DNA of 64,000 nt from Roseivirga echinicomitans. Lineage in GTDB: Bacteria; Bacteroidota; Bacteroidia; Cytophagales; Cyclobacteriaceae. Under the pieces are notes generated by a model. The model did no database searches. It was not told where the DNA came from and worked only from the letters and a program-made list of their open reading frames with translations. Made by a program: the position numbers and the translations under genes. Positions 17,094-26,413 of the stretch are shown in pieces (positions within the stretch are counted from its first letter, which is position 1; each line of letters starts with the position of its first letter). Location: contig NZ_LRDB01000001.1 in assembly GCF_001592935.1 (NCBI RefSeq), forward strand, positions 744,001 through 808,000, given 5' to 3'.

Positions 17094-18029
17094 ATGAAAG
17101 CTCGCTTATTGATAATACTTTGTAGTATTTTGTTTGTTTTCGCCTGTTCTGGAGAGAAAACTGAAGAAAAGGAAGAAGTTCAGGCCTATGCTGTGGATGG
17201 AACTCCACTGCATATTCCAGAAAGGAGTGATGAGGCTACTACAACATTGACTTCTAATTTAAAAGAGGCTCAAAAGAATTTTGATGACGATCCTAGTGAA
17301 ATGAACACCATTTGGCTAGGAAGGCGTTGGGCGTATTTAAGCAACTATAATAAGGCCATTGAGGTGTTTACAGAAGGTATTAATAAGTTTCCGAACTCCT
17401 ACAAGCTTTACAGGCACAGAGGACATAGGTATATCAGTACCCGGCAGTTTTCAAAAGCAGAATCGGATTATAAAAAAGCTTTTGAGATGATGGATAGGGA
17501 GAAGATTGAGGTGGAGCCTGATGGCGCCCCCAACAGTATGAACATTCCTCTTTCTAATACCCAGTTCAATATTCTTTATCACTATGGGCTGGCGCTTTAT
17601 CTCCAAGGTAAGTTTGAAGAAGCGACTGCAATCTATAAGGAATGCCTGAAATATAGTGTAAACGATGATTTACTAGTGGCCACTACGGATTGGCTTTATA
17701 TGAGTCTTATGCGAGAAGGGAAAGCCCAAGAGGCTTTAACATTCCTCGAACCAATTCATTCGGAAATGACGATTATCGAAAACGATAGTTACTATAAACG
17801 AATTATGATGTATAAGGGTGAACTGGCGAAAGAGGAACTACTGAGAACTGATCAAATGGATGTAGCACTTAGCTTGGCTACTCAAGGTTACGGAATGGGT
17901 AATTGGTACTTATACAATGGAGACATTGCAAAAGCGAAAGAGATCTTCCAAAAGGTAATTGATACTGGAAATTGGCCCGCCTTTGGTTACGTAGCCACTG
18001 AGGTTGATCTGTATAGACTGAAGAATTAA
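17094..18029 (+). CDS. Tetratricopeptide-repeat lipoprotein
   Basis: A 311-residue predicted lipoprotein (lipobox FAC with Cys at residue 18). The body carries several TPR units, for instance NYNKAIEVFTEGINKFPNS, RQFSKAESDYKKAFEMM and KFEEATAIYKECLKYS, so it is likely a binding scaffold. It begins 4 bases after the secreted amidohydrolase and probably shares its operon; a physical or pathway link between them is inference. A strong terminator follows. Confidence 0.8.
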   Translation: MKARLLIILCSILFVFACSGEKTEEKEEVQAYAVDGTPLHIPERSDEATTTLTSNLKEAQKNFDDDPSEMNTIWLGRRWAYLSNYNKAIEVFTEGINKFPNSYKLYRHRGHRYISTRQFSKAESDYKKAFEMMDREKIEVEPDGAPNSMNIPLSNTQFNILYHYGLALYLQGKFEEATAIYKECLKYSVNDDLLVATTDWLYMSLMREGKAQEALTFLEPIHSEMTIIENDSYYKRIMMYKGELAKEELLRTDQMDVALSLATQGYGMGNWYLYNGDIAKAKEIFQKVIDTGNWPAFGYVATEVDLYRLKN

Positions 18030-18050
18030 CTTTAGAACGCTAAAAACTAG

Positions 18051-18086
18051 AAAGGCCATCTCAATTCAATTGAGATGGCCTTTTTT
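18051..18086. terminator. Bidirectional intrinsic terminator
   Basis: A perfect 14-bp stem (18051-18064 with 18070-18083) with a 5-base loop and T run. It lies between the convergent TPR lipoprotein and ompH genes. Confidence 0.85.
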
Positions 18087-18103
18087 ATGGAAATATTATA
18101 TTC

Positions 18104-18679
18104 TTAGTTACCTCCTGATTTGGCGGCAGGGGTTCCTTCTCCTTCTTTAGGAGTTGGCATTGGAACACCTAGTTTTTCGAACACAGCTTTGGTAATGTTG
18201 TCTTCTTCTCTAGCTGCTAAAACGATTCCACCAGTTTCAGTGCCTGCATTAATAATCATGCCGTAGCCTTTTTCTTTTCTTACTTCCTCAATAGCGTTTT
18301 GAACCTTTGCATAAATAGGGTTGAACGAGTTGTTCGATTTATTGCTTAGTGATTCATCTGCTTTTTGAGAAAAGTTCTGAAAATCGGCTTGTAGCTTTCT
18401 GATTTCAGTTTCTTTTTCTTGCATCACCGTTGGTGATACAGTCGGTTGTTGTGCCAATTGCTGGTATTCTGCAATTTTTGCATCGATTGTTTTTTGTTTG
18501 CTTTCTACCTGACTGGCCAATTGTTTTTGATAGACCTGTAGGTCGGCATTGATTTGAGGAATTTCAGGCATACTAAATACAATAGCATCTATGCTTGTAT
18601 AACCAACTTTAAATTCCTGGCTCCAGGCTGTCATTGCCATTAAAAACAATGATGTAGCGAGTAATAGTTTACGATTCAT
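18104..18679 (-). CDS. OmpH/Skp family periplasmic chaperone (second copy)
   Basis: A 191-residue exported protein: signal peptide to about AWSQ, then a long coiled coil (about 50-130) rich in Lys, Glu and Gln, which forms the tentacles of the Skp trimer. Skp/OmpH holds unfolded outer-membrane proteins in the periplasm. A TTG further upstream (18694) keeps the frame open, but the ATG at 18679 gives the cleaner signal peptide. The tail is Pro/Gly-rich. It is the last gene of the uppS-bamA-ompH cluster and a paralogue of its upstream neighbour. Confidence 0.88.
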   Translation of the reverse strand: MNRKLLLATSLFLMAMTAWSQEFKVGYTSIDAIVFSMPEIPQINADLQVYQKQLASQVESKQKTIDAKIAEYQQLAQQPTVSPTVMQEKETEIRKLQADFQNFSQKADESLSNKSNNSFNPIYAKVQNAIEEVRKEKGYGMIINAGTETGGIVLAAREEDNITKAVFEKLGVPMPTPKEGEGTPAAKSGGN

Positions 18680-18703
18680 GACTTTAAGATTCAAATTAAT
18701 GTT

Positions 18704-19246
18704 TTAGTTCTTCTTTTTTAATAACTCCAATTCTTCTAGCACAAACTCTGTGTAATCATGCTCAGGGTTGGAGTAAATAATACTAACATCGGCAGCTTTA
18801 TCAAGCATATAGTCTATCTTATGCTTTCTAGAAACTATCTCTGTAGCCTCAGACATTTTTTGCCAAAGCGGCCTCAACAATTCGTTTTGCTTTTTATAAA
18901 TGAGTCCATCATAACCAAAAAGCTCTGTTGACTTGTCTAGTGCCTCTTGTTCCTTCAGGTCAATTTCGTTTTGCTTTTCCTTTATCATTTCAGGAGTAAA
19001 CAAAATTTCCTTGGCCCTAAGTTCTGCCCTCATCTTCTCAGCTTGGTTTTGCAAACTCCGTACCACTTTGTCATATTCCTTGTGGAGATCTTCTATCTCC
19101 TTCTTTTTCTCAGCGTATTCAGGCATTTTGGATAAAATATAACCTGAATCAATGTGGCCAAACTTCTGTGCGTAGGCCTCGTTTTGAGCCAGCACAAAGT
19201 TAGAAATTACAAAGAATAATACTATGGCGGGCGAAAATTTGTGCAT
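18704..19246 (-). CDS. OmpH/Skp family periplasmic chaperone (first copy)
   Basis: A 180-residue exported protein with signal peptide MHKFSPAIVLFFVISNFVLAQ and a Lys/Glu-rich coiled coil (about 50-115), as in Skp. It begins one base after the bamA stop (ATG at 19246), so the tight spacing fixes the start; the longer frame from 19327 would lie inside bamA. Together with BamA and a second OmpH it forms the outer-membrane protein assembly cluster conserved in Bacteroidota. Confidence 0.9.
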   Translation of the reverse strand: MHKFSPAIVLFFVISNFVLAQNEAYAQKFGHIDSGYILSKMPEYAEKKKEIEDLHKEYDKVVRSLQNQAEKMRAELRAKEILFTPEMIKEKQNEIDLKEQEALDKSTELFGYDGLIYKKQNELLRPLWQKMSEATEIVSRKHKIDYMLDKAADVSIIYSNPEHDYTEFVLEELELLKKKN

Positions 19247-19247
19247 G

Positions 19248-21911
19248 TTATCTGATTTGTTGACCAATAGTGAAGTGAATTTGAGAACCTCCATCAATCC
19301 CCAATTCTCTATCAGAATCAAAACCATATGCCCAGTCGAGACCTAACAAACCAAATGCAGGAAGAAATACCCTTGCACCAACTCCCGCAGACCTAAATAA
19401 ATTCCTTGGAGAATACTCCGAGTAATTGTTCCACGCATTACCTGCTTCGCCAAAGGCTAAAACGTAAATGGTTGATGTAGGGGCTAATGATACTGCATAC
19501 CTCAATTCAGCAACAAACTTGTTAAAGATAAGTCCTCCTCTAAAGCCTGTTTCAGGGTCTACTGGTACAATACTGTTATCCTCATAACCTCTTAACGCAA
19601 TAATGTCTTGTCCAATTATAAAGTTATTTGCACCATTTAATCCGTTACCTCCTAGGAAGAACCTTTCGAATGGTCCTGTATCAGTCTTGTTTCCATAAGA
19701 ACCTATGAACCCAAGGTGTGCTCTGGCATTCAACACAAACTTTTTAGTAAATGGAATAAAGTACGATGCATCCATTAATGTTTTGTTGTATTCAATGAAC
19801 TGATAGCGCTCTCTGGTTGTAAGGTCTGAGCTTCCACCATCATTGAATCTATCCAAAAATAATGAATAAGGAGGTGTTAAGTTTATATTTAAATTGAACT
19901 GAGACCCATGTGTAGGGAACTGAGGGCTATCAATATTGCTTCGGGAAATAGCAGTGTTGAAGGTTATGCTGTTCGCCTGACCGGTAGAGAAGCCAAGTGT
20001 ATTTCCAAAGTTGAATACATCATAAAATTGATATGATATGCTGTTCGATATACCAAAGTAATCGTCAGGCCAACGCAATTTTCTACCTAACCCAATTGTA
20101 AAACCAGATGCCTTCAAGAAACCGTTGACATCAGAAGGGTTATAGTAATCTGTAAAAGTTCTGTTCACAGTTCTGTTAAAGCTTACACTAAAGCTGTTTG
20201 GTTTTTTACCTCCAAGCCATGGCTCGGAAAAAGTCATATTGTAGTTCTGGAAACGTCTACCGTTAGATTGAACCTGTACAGATAACCTTTGTCCATCACC
20301 AGATGGGTAAGGTCTCCATTTACTCCAGTCTCTAATGTTTTTAATTGAGAAGTTGTTCAGCTGAAGTCCAACTGTACCCACAAAACCGAATGGCCCACCG
20401 AAACCTCCAGAAAGTTGGATCTGATCGGATGATTTTTCAACAAGGCTAAACTCGATATCTACGGTGCCATCCCCGTTGTTTGGAATAGGTTTTGGATTGA
20501 TTTGCTCTGGGTCAAAATAGCCAAGCTGAGCCAACTCTCTTGTAGTTCTAATTAAGTCTCTTCTACTGAATTTTTGACCAGGTAGTGTTCTGATTTCCCT
20601 AAGAACCACGTGGTCACTAGTTCTGTCATTTCCCTTAAGAATAATCCTTTTTATTGTGGCTTGCTCTCCTTCATACATTCGCATTTCAAGATCTATTGAG
20701 TCGTTATCTGCTCTTACTTCAACTACTTCTAGCCTGAAGAACAGATAACCATCATCCATGTAGAGTGAGTTGATATCATCTCCACTTTGCCCATCAAATG
20801 AGGTTCTTGATTCTATACGTTCTCTGTTGTAAACATCACCTTTTTTAATTCCTAAGAGACCTGAAAGCTGTGAAGAAGTGTATTTGTAATTCCCTGTCCA
20901 GTCAATATCTCTGATATAGTATTTACTTCCTTCGTCTACTTTGATATTAAGGTTGATATAATCTTCATCTAGCTTTGTTACGGAGCTACTAACAATGGCA
21001 GCATCTCTGTAACCTTTTGTATTGTAGAAAGCTATTAATCCATCTTTATCAGCTTCAAACTCTGCTTGAATAAATTTTGAACTTTGAAGGAAGTTGAGTT
21101 TAACGTTATCATTAATGAAAGACTTGAACCTAGATTCACTCACCGTATAGGTTGAGTCCACATAATTAGAAACTGTGTTTGGAGTAGTCTTAAAAATTTG
21201 GTCAAAAAGTCTTGCCACAAGCCAGAAACGAGGCTTTTCATTGGTTTTCTTTAAAGGTTTCTTTAGTCGTTGGTCAGAAAAGGAATCGTTGCCTTCGAAC
21301 TCAATTTTATTGATTCTTACCTTCGACATTTTATCGACAATAAAGGTCAACTGAGCTCCTTTTGTGCCTACAGAGTCCGTTTCTTGAAGTGTTTTTACAT
21401 TTGCATTTAAGTATCCCTTTGCCACATAATACTTCTTAATCAGGGTTTCACTATTCTTGATCAGAGGAGCGCTTGCTACTTTTCCAATTACACCAATCTG
21501 CTCTTTTAAGTCTGATTTCTGCGAACTATTAACGCCCTCAATTTCAAATTTTGTGATTCTTGGTCGCTCAGTGATTCTAATCTCTAAAAACGCCCTATCA
21601 CCCTCAATTTTTGTAAGCCAAATTTGGACATCAGCAATAATGCCTTGTTTCCATAGTTTTTTGATGGCATCGGAAATTTCATTTCCAGGAATACTGATTT
21701 TATCACCAACTTTAATGCCTACTAAACCGGTTAGCGCCCGTTCTTCTATGGAGCTAAGGCCAGAATACAGCACTTCAGCAATTTCAAAAACCCTTGGGTT
21801 TGTATAGTCAATTTGAACACCTTCTGCCGTATTCACACCATATCTCACCTGCCCTTTAACTTGCGTTAAACCACATATGCTAATGACCAGAAGTAAAAAT
21901 ATTTTCTTCAT
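19248..21911 (-). CDS. bamA: BamA outer-membrane protein assembly factor
   Basis: An 887-residue Omp85-family protein that folds and inserts beta-barrel proteins into the outer membrane. A signal peptide (to about VKGQ) is followed by POTRA domains over roughly residues 40-490 (for example ITKFEIEGVN, INKIEFEGND and IKRIILKGND starts) and a C-terminal 16-strand barrel with the family features GGPFGF and FFLGGNGLNG..LRGYEDNS. One POTRA is enlarged, as is usual in this phylum. The ATG at 21911 is chosen over a TTG at 21917. It lies 14 bases after uppS, and the ompH gene begins one base after its stop. Confidence 0.94.
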   Translation of the reverse strand: MKKIFLLLVISICGLTQVKGQVRYGVNTAEGVQIDYTNPRVFEIAEVLYSGLSSIEERALTGLVGIKVGDKISIPGNEISDAIKKLWKQGIIADVQIWLTKIEGDRAFLEIRITERPRITKFEIEGVNSSQKSDLKEQIGVIGKVASAPLIKNSETLIKKYYVAKGYLNANVKTLQETDSVGTKGAQLTFIVDKMSKVRINKIEFEGNDSFSDQRLKKPLKKTNEKPRFWLVARLFDQIFKTTPNTVSNYVDSTYTVSESRFKSFINDNVKLNFLQSSKFIQAEFEADKDGLIAFYNTKGYRDAAIVSSSVTKLDEDYINLNIKVDEGSKYYIRDIDWTGNYKYTSSQLSGLLGIKKGDVYNRERIESRTSFDGQSGDDINSLYMDDGYLFFRLEVVEVRADNDSIDLEMRMYEGEQATIKRIILKGNDRTSDHVVLREIRTLPGQKFSRRDLIRTTRELAQLGYFDPEQINPKPIPNNGDGTVDIEFSLVEKSSDQIQLSGGFGGPFGFVGTVGLQLNNFSIKNIRDWSKWRPYPSGDGQRLSVQVQSNGRRFQNYNMTFSEPWLGGKKPNSFSVSFNRTVNRTFTDYYNPSDVNGFLKASGFTIGLGRKLRWPDDYFGISNSISYQFYDVFNFGNTLGFSTGQANSITFNTAISRSNIDSPQFPTHGSQFNLNINLTPPYSLFLDRFNDGGSSDLTTRERYQFIEYNKTLMDASYFIPFTKKFVLNARAHLGFIGSYGNKTDTGPFERFFLGGNGLNGANNFIIGQDIIALRGYEDNSIVPVDPETGFRGGLIFNKFVAELRYAVSLAPTSTIYVLAFGEAGNAWNNYSEYSPRNLFRSAGVGARVFLPAFGLLGLDWAYGFDSDRELGIDGGSQIHFTIGQQIR

Positions 21912-21925
21912 TCCCAAGGTTAATT

Positions 21926-22657
21926 CTATATCTGTTCGCTCGTTTTACCGAACCTTCTTTCTCTTGTTTGGTACGAGACAATTGCCTCATATAAATGCTC
22001 TCTCCTAAAGTCTGGCCAAAGCGTATCCGTGATAAAAAACTCGGTATATGCCATTTGCCACAATAGAAAATTACTTATTCTTTGCTCACCACTTGTCCTT
22101 ATCAACAACTCTGGATCAGGAATCCCCGATGTTGACAAATGGTTTTCAATAATTTCACTTGTAATGTTTTCAGCTTTTAACGCTCCACTCTCGCACTTCA
22201 GGCCTATTTGTTTCATGGCATTGGTAATGTCCCACTTACCACTATAACTCAAGGCTAAAACCAAAGTCATCCTTTTGTTTTTCGAAGTTGTTTCCATTGC
22301 TTGCGCCAATTCACGTTGACATGACTTTGGTAAACTTTCGATATCACCAATGGCAGTCAATTTGATGTCATTGTCCATCAAGGTTTTTATTTCCTTATTG
22401 ATGGTGGCTACCAATAGCTGCATCAGAGCGTTAACTTCTAGCTTTGGCCTCTTCCAGTTTTCTGTTGAAAATGCGTAAAGGGTAAGGTATTCAACGCCCA
22501 ACTCTGCACACCCTTCAGTAGTGTCTCTTACCGCCTTAATGGCGTTTTTATGACCAAAAACACGGGCGGCACCTTGGCTTTTTGCCCAACGGCCGTTACC
22601 ATCCATGATTACGGCAATGTGTTTCGGAAGTGAGTCAAGCTTAATTTTGTTCTTCAT
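21926..22657 (-). CDS. uppS: Isoprenyl transferase (undecaprenyl diphosphate synthase)
   Basis: A 243-residue cis-prenyltransferase that makes undecaprenyl diphosphate, the lipid carrier for wall and surface polysaccharides. The motifs are HIAVIMDGNGRWAK (catalytic Asp19), FSTENWKRP, and RTSGEQRISNFLLWQ near the C-terminus. It leads the group uppS-bamA-ompH-ompH. The start ATG at 22657 is unambiguous. A TAccTTcG sequence at 22685-22692 on this strand is close to a -7 element but has one mismatch. Confidence 0.95.
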   Translation of the reverse strand: MKNKIKLDSLPKHIAVIMDGNGRWAKSQGAARVFGHKNAIKAVRDTTEGCAELGVEYLTLYAFSTENWKRPKLEVNALMQLLVATINKEIKTLMDNDIKLTAIGDIESLPKSCQRELAQAMETTSKNKRMTLVLALSYSGKWDITNAMKQIGLKCESGALKAENITSEIIENHLSTSGIPDPELLIRTSGEQRISNFLLWQMAYTEFFITDTLWPDFRREHLYEAIVSYQTRERRFGKTSEQI

Positions 22658-22738
22658 TGTATCTGCTCCGCGAAAAAGCGAGTGCGAAGGTACGAAAATG
22701 GTTATTGTTTTTAAACCCTAATTGATTCTTTATCAGTG

Positions 22739-23473
22739 CTATCTAAATTTGTCTTGAGGACAGACGATTTTATAGAGTGTATAGCTAATCGATATTGACG
22801 TAAAGAACATCCAATCGTCATCGTTAGGATTGCCTCCTCTATAATCTTTGATGGAAGGAGTATTGATAGATACATTGTCTAAATCGTCTGAATTAGACTT
22901 GATTGCACTGGTTGATGCTGCCAATGTCCACCTTCTATCGATTCTATATTTGAGGCCTATGCCTATTGGTAATCTTAAATTTATTCCAGAATTATATGAT
23001 GAGCCAAAGCCATCTTCTCCGGTATATTTGTAAGCGCCCACGCCAAATAAAATATAGGGTGTCCAAAACTGTTGTAGTTTTTCGTCTCGAAAATCAAGGA
23101 AATTGTATTCCCATAGAAAATCAACATTGAAAATTCGACCCTTGAAAGATGCATTTCTATTTGCTGAAAACACGTCAAATGCTTCGTCATCTGCACCTTT
23201 TAGTTTGCCATACCCAACTGAAATCCGGGTATTGAAACCATTGTTAAGGTGTTTTCTAACAAAGAACTGCGCTCCTAAAGTTGAATTCCCAAAATCATAA
23301 GCTCGGGCTACATCGCCAAGGTAGTTATAAGTGCCTAGCTCAAAACCAACTTCAGAGTCTTGTGCTCTGACACTGAAAATTGACAGTAGTAACAAAATCA
23401 TCAAAGATGATTTTTTCAAAAACTTAGGTAATACAGTTTTATCCGTATGATATGCTCGCAAGCTAGATAACAT
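22739..23473 (-). CDS. DUF6089 outer-membrane beta-barrel protein
   Basis: A 244-residue exported protein. The N-terminus has a long charged region before the hydrophobic core (LMILLLLSIFSVRAQ), then an alternating beta pattern (VGFELGTYNYLGDVAR, FGVGAYKYTGED, WTLAASTSAIKS) typical of small 8- to 10-strand barrels. The order nadK, DUF6089, uppS, bamA is a recurring one in Bacteroidota, which supports the family name. Function unknown; its company suggests a role in the cell envelope. Confidence 0.8.
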   Translation of the reverse strand: MLSSLRAYHTDKTVLPKFLKKSSLMILLLLSIFSVRAQDSEVGFELGTYNYLGDVARAYDFGNSTLGAQFFVRKHLNNGFNTRISVGYGKLKGADDEAFDVFSANRNASFKGRIFNVDFLWEYNFLDFRDEKLQQFWTPYILFGVGAYKYTGEDGFGSSYNSGINLRLPIGIGLKYRIDRRWTLAASTSAIKSNSDDLDNVSINTPSIKDYRGGNPNDDDWMFFTSISISYTLYKIVCPQDKFR

Positions 23474-23514
23474 TGTGATTTCGTTTCAAAAATGGCCAGT
23501 TAAATATTGTTAAT

Positions 23515-24390
23515 TCAATTTCTGGCGTCTACCCCCCAATTCAACTTATGTCGTAAGGTATCGAAATAGCTGTTATGGGCGAACCTTACCAGCTTTGCCT
23601 CAAACGACTCTCTCTTAACGGATATTTTTACTTTATCGTCTACACTGCATGACCTTGAATCTAAAGACACCATAAAACGGTTAGTTCTTCCTTCAATTTC
23701 GAAAGTGATTTCGCTTTGGTCTGAAACTATGATTGGTCGAACATTAAGGTTATGCGGAGAAACTGGAGTTAGAATAAAGTTCTTTAACCTTGGGTGAACC
23801 AATGGTCCTCCACAACTTAAAGAGTATCCCGTTGAGCCTGTTGGGGTTGAGACAATCAAGCCATCAGCCCAATATGCATTTAAATATTCACCGTCTACAT
23901 AAGTATGTACCACGATCATAGATGAAGTTTCTTTTTTAACAATGGTAAACTCGTTCAGCCCAAAATTGAAAGGAGCAAAAAGGTCTTGATTTGAATCAAC
24001 ATGAATCAACGATCTACTTTCTACAATATAATCTGCAGAAATGAGTGATTCAACAGCATTGTTAATCTCACCTCTAGGCGTAGTGGCTAAAAAACCAAGC
24101 CTTCCAAGGTTTATGCCCACAATCGGGGTTTCGTGTTGTGCGGTATAGGCAATGGTATCTAGCATGGTGCCATCACCTCCTAGGCTTAACACAAAGTCAA
24201 TGTCCGACAGGTCATCTCCTGGTAAAATAATTTTTTCCGGATTGGCGTTTAGCTTTGCTTTTTTCAGCTGCTTCTCAAAATCTTTTGACATCGAAATATC
24301 AATAGACTTTTCGTCTAAAACCTGAAGTAAATCTTTTACACAATCAATGGCTTCAGGGGTGATGCTTTTTCCGTGGAGAGCGATTTTCAT
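23515..24390 (-). CDS. nadK: NAD kinase
   Basis: A 291-residue NAD kinase, which makes NADP. The GGDGTMLD motif (about residue 72) and the NLGRLGFLAT and TPTGSTGYSLSCGG motifs are in the expected order. I take the ATG at 24390 in place of a TTG at 24396. It follows the CBS-domain gene by 7 bases and is probably cotranscribed with it. Confidence 0.95.
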   Translation of the reverse strand: MKIALHGKSITPEAIDCVKDLLQVLDEKSIDISMSKDFEKQLKKAKLNANPEKIILPGDDLSDIDFVLSLGGDGTMLDTIAYTAQHETPIVGINLGRLGFLATTPRGEINNAVESLISADYIVESRSLIHVDSNQDLFAPFNFGLNEFTIVKKETSSMIVVHTYVDGEYLNAYWADGLIVSTPTGSTGYSLSCGGPLVHPRLKNFILTPVSPHNLNVRPIIVSDQSEITFEIEGRTNRFMVSLDSRSCSVDDKVKISVKRESFEAKLVRFAHNSYFDTLRHKLNWGVDARN

Positions 24391-24397
24391 AGGCAAA

Positions 24398-25063
24398 TTA
24401 AATGTTGAGGTATTTCATCAACATATCATAACGGTCTTGGTCATTCGACTTGATTTCAATTTCTTGAAACTTTCCAATCACTTTATACCCAAAGCGTTCG
24501 ATGGAAGCACTGATATGAGAAATATCGGGCTGATTAACCTTTAGGGTTAATTTAATCCTTGAAGCATCCATGTAATCGTTGGTGATGCAGCTGCTTAAAA
24601 TCTTAGCATTTTCGCCTTCAACAATTCTACTGATTTCGGCCAAAGAATAATCTCTGTAGTTCATAGAAACAATTAGAATTGCTCCTGGTTCTTGAACGGC
24701 CATTGATTGAGCAAAGCTGCTAATGGTGTCTTCAATCGTTACCACGCCCAAGAAGTTTCCATTTCTACCTAAAACAGAAACCAGCTGAACTTCATGTTCA
24801 TGGGCCATTTTAATGACATCATAAAAATGCTGGTCTTCAAAAATAAAGCAGTCTTCGGCAAACAAGTCGTATTCTCGAATAGGTTTGGTAGCATCATTGT
24901 TTTCAAGAATGACATCTTCTGAAATAAGGCCCAAAAACTTTCCTTTTTCTACCACAGGTAACTGATTGGTCCGTAATTCTTCCATCCATACAATGGCCTT
25001 GTTGCCATCGTCAGTCAATTTTAAAGGAGGAATTAAATAATTAATCAGTTCTGCTGCGGTCAT
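24398..25063 (-). CDS. CBS-domain protein with ACT-like tail
   Basis: A 221-residue cytosolic protein. Two CBS motifs span about 1-130 (LPVVEKGKFLGLISEDVI and LVSVLGRNGNFLGVVTIEDTI), followed by a roughly 75-residue alpha/beta segment (ILIVSMNYRDYSLAEISRIVEGENAKI) that looks like an ACT regulatory fold. Such proteins sense adenine nucleotides or similar ligands; the target here is unknown. It overlaps the upstream hydrolase gene by 4 bases (ATGA). Confidence 0.82.
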   Translation of the reverse strand: MTAAELINYLIPPLKLTDDGNKAIVWMEELRTNQLPVVEKGKFLGLISEDVILENNDATKPIREYDLFAEDCFIFEDQHFYDVIKMAHEHEVQLVSVLGRNGNFLGVVTIEDTISSFAQSMAVQEPGAILIVSMNYRDYSLAEISRIVEGENAKILSSCITNDYMDASRIKLTLKVNQPDISHISASIERFGYKVIGKFQEIEIKSNDQDRYDMLMKYLNI

Positions 25064-25824
25064 GCTGCTTTTTGCTCGTCTAAAAACTCTTGAAGTAATT
25101 GATTGAATCTTTCAGGGTGTTCCATCATTGGTGCATGACAACACTTATCAATGAACCTTAGTTTCGTATTAGGAATAAGCCTGTCGAACTCATGTGCCAC
25201 AATGGGAGGTGTAATGGTATCATTAAGGCCCCAAATTAACAGCGTTGGTATTTTGATGTTCGGGATTTCCTTTGCCATATTGTGTCTTTGTGCAGACTTA
25301 GCAATGGCCACAATTCGCATACATTTTGGAATGCTCTTGGTGGTTTCAAACACCTCGTTTACATACTCCTCAGTAACGGTTTTAGGGTCGTAAAAAGTGT
25401 ATTCTACTCTTTCTCTAATGTATTCGTAACTTCCTCTTTTTGGGAAACTTCCTCCCATGGAATTTTCAAAGAGCCCTGAACTACCCGTTAAAATCAGTCC
25501 GTTGACTTTCTCTGGATTGGCGAGCGTATAAATCAGACCTATATGGCCTCCTAATGAGTTCCCCATCAGTTTCATGCTTGTCAAACCTTTTAGCGCTACA
25601 AAGCCCTCAAGGTGTTTCACTAAGCCCTCAAGCCCAGCTTGTTTGATTGGCATTTCATAAATGGGCAGCATTGGAATCATGACTCTGTATTCTTTAGAGA
25701 ATTGATTTACTACGCTTTCCCAATTACTTAAAGCCCCAAAAAGGCCATGAAGCAGTACAATTACTTCGCCTTGCCCCTCATCTATGTACTCGTACCCTTT
25801 TTCTTCTTTAATTTCTAATGCCAT
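25060..25824 (-). CDS. Alpha/beta-fold hydrolase
   Basis: A 254-residue alpha/beta hydrolase. The oxyanion HGLFG motif, nucleophile elbow GNSLGG and the late HAPMMEHPERF with the catalytic His are clear. The frame is open to a TTG at 25854, but the ATG at 25824 (MALEIKEEKG) begins at the first conserved strand and clears the pabA gene, so I prefer it. Substrate unknown. It sits in the run pabA, hydrolase, CBS protein, nadK with 4-base overlaps. Confidence 0.83.
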   Translation of the reverse strand: MALEIKEEKGYEYIDEGQGEVIVLLHGLFGALSNWESVVNQFSKEYRVMIPMLPIYEMPIKQAGLEGLVKHLEGFVALKGLTSMKLMGNSLGGHIGLIYTLANPEKVNGLILTGSSGLFENSMGGSFPKRGSYEYIRERVEYTFYDPKTVTEEYVNEVFETTKSIPKCMRIVAIAKSAQRHNMAKEIPNIKIPTLLIWGLNDTITPPIVAHEFDRLIPNTKLRFIDKCCHAPMMEHPERFNQLLQEFLDEQKAA

Positions 25825-25846
25825 GTGGTCAGTTTTAGCTAACGAT

Positions 25847-26413
25847 TTAAACAATATTATAAAAACTCACCCAATTTTTTAGCATTTCTAATCCGTACTG
25901 GGTCAAAATAGCTTCTGGGTGGAACTGGATTCCAGTTACTTTTAATTCAACATTTTCAAATGCCATTAGTTCTCCATCTTCCGTTTGGGCAATTGGAGAA
26001 AGGTCATTTGGTAAATTATGAAGTACTAACGAATGATAACGAACCACGTCAAATTCATTGGGCAAACCATTAAATATAATGGCTTCTTCGGTTTTTATGC
26101 TAGAAATTTTGCCGTGCATTGGGTATCTGGCCTTTACTAATGTAGCACCTAAATATTGACCAATGGCTTGATGTCCCAAACAAATACCGAGCATTGGCAT
26201 TTGCCCAATTTTGGCTTTCACAACTTCTGATAAGATACCAGCTTTTTCTGGCTTCTCTGGCCCAGGCGATAAAACGATGCCAGAATACTTGCTGAAGTTG
26301 ATACTGTCCATAGAAACATTGTTTCTTATTACTTCGGTTTTTACATTGAGTTGCCCAAAGTAGTCCACCAAGTTATAGGTGAATGAATCGAAGTTGTCTA
26401 AAATGAGTATCAA
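25847..26413 (-). CDS. pabA: Aminodeoxychorismate/anthranilate synthase glutaminase subunit
   Basis: A 188-residue class I glutamine amidotransferase. Catalytic residues are Cys78 in GICLGHQAIG and the His-Glu pair in GIQFHPEAIL, with the N-terminal LDNFDSFTYNLVDYF typical of PabA/TrpG. The synthase partner (PabB or TrpE) is not adjacent, so PabA versus TrpG cannot be settled from the sequence alone; the protein may serve both pathways. It overlaps the cvpA stop by 4 bases (ATGA). Confidence 0.88.
   Translation of the reverse strand: MILILDNFDSFTYNLVDYFGQLNVKTEVIRNNVSMDSINFSKYSGIVLSPGPEKPEKAGILSEVVKAKIGQMPMLGICLGHQAIGQYLGATLVKARYPMHGKISSIKTEEAIIFNGLPNEFDVVRYHSLVLHNLPNDLSPIAQTEDGELMAFENVELKVTGIQFHPEAILTQYGLEMLKNWVSFYNIV

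Noticed and set aside
22848-23300. Frames opposite the DUF6089 gene
   Set aside because: They are shadows without start context or motifs.
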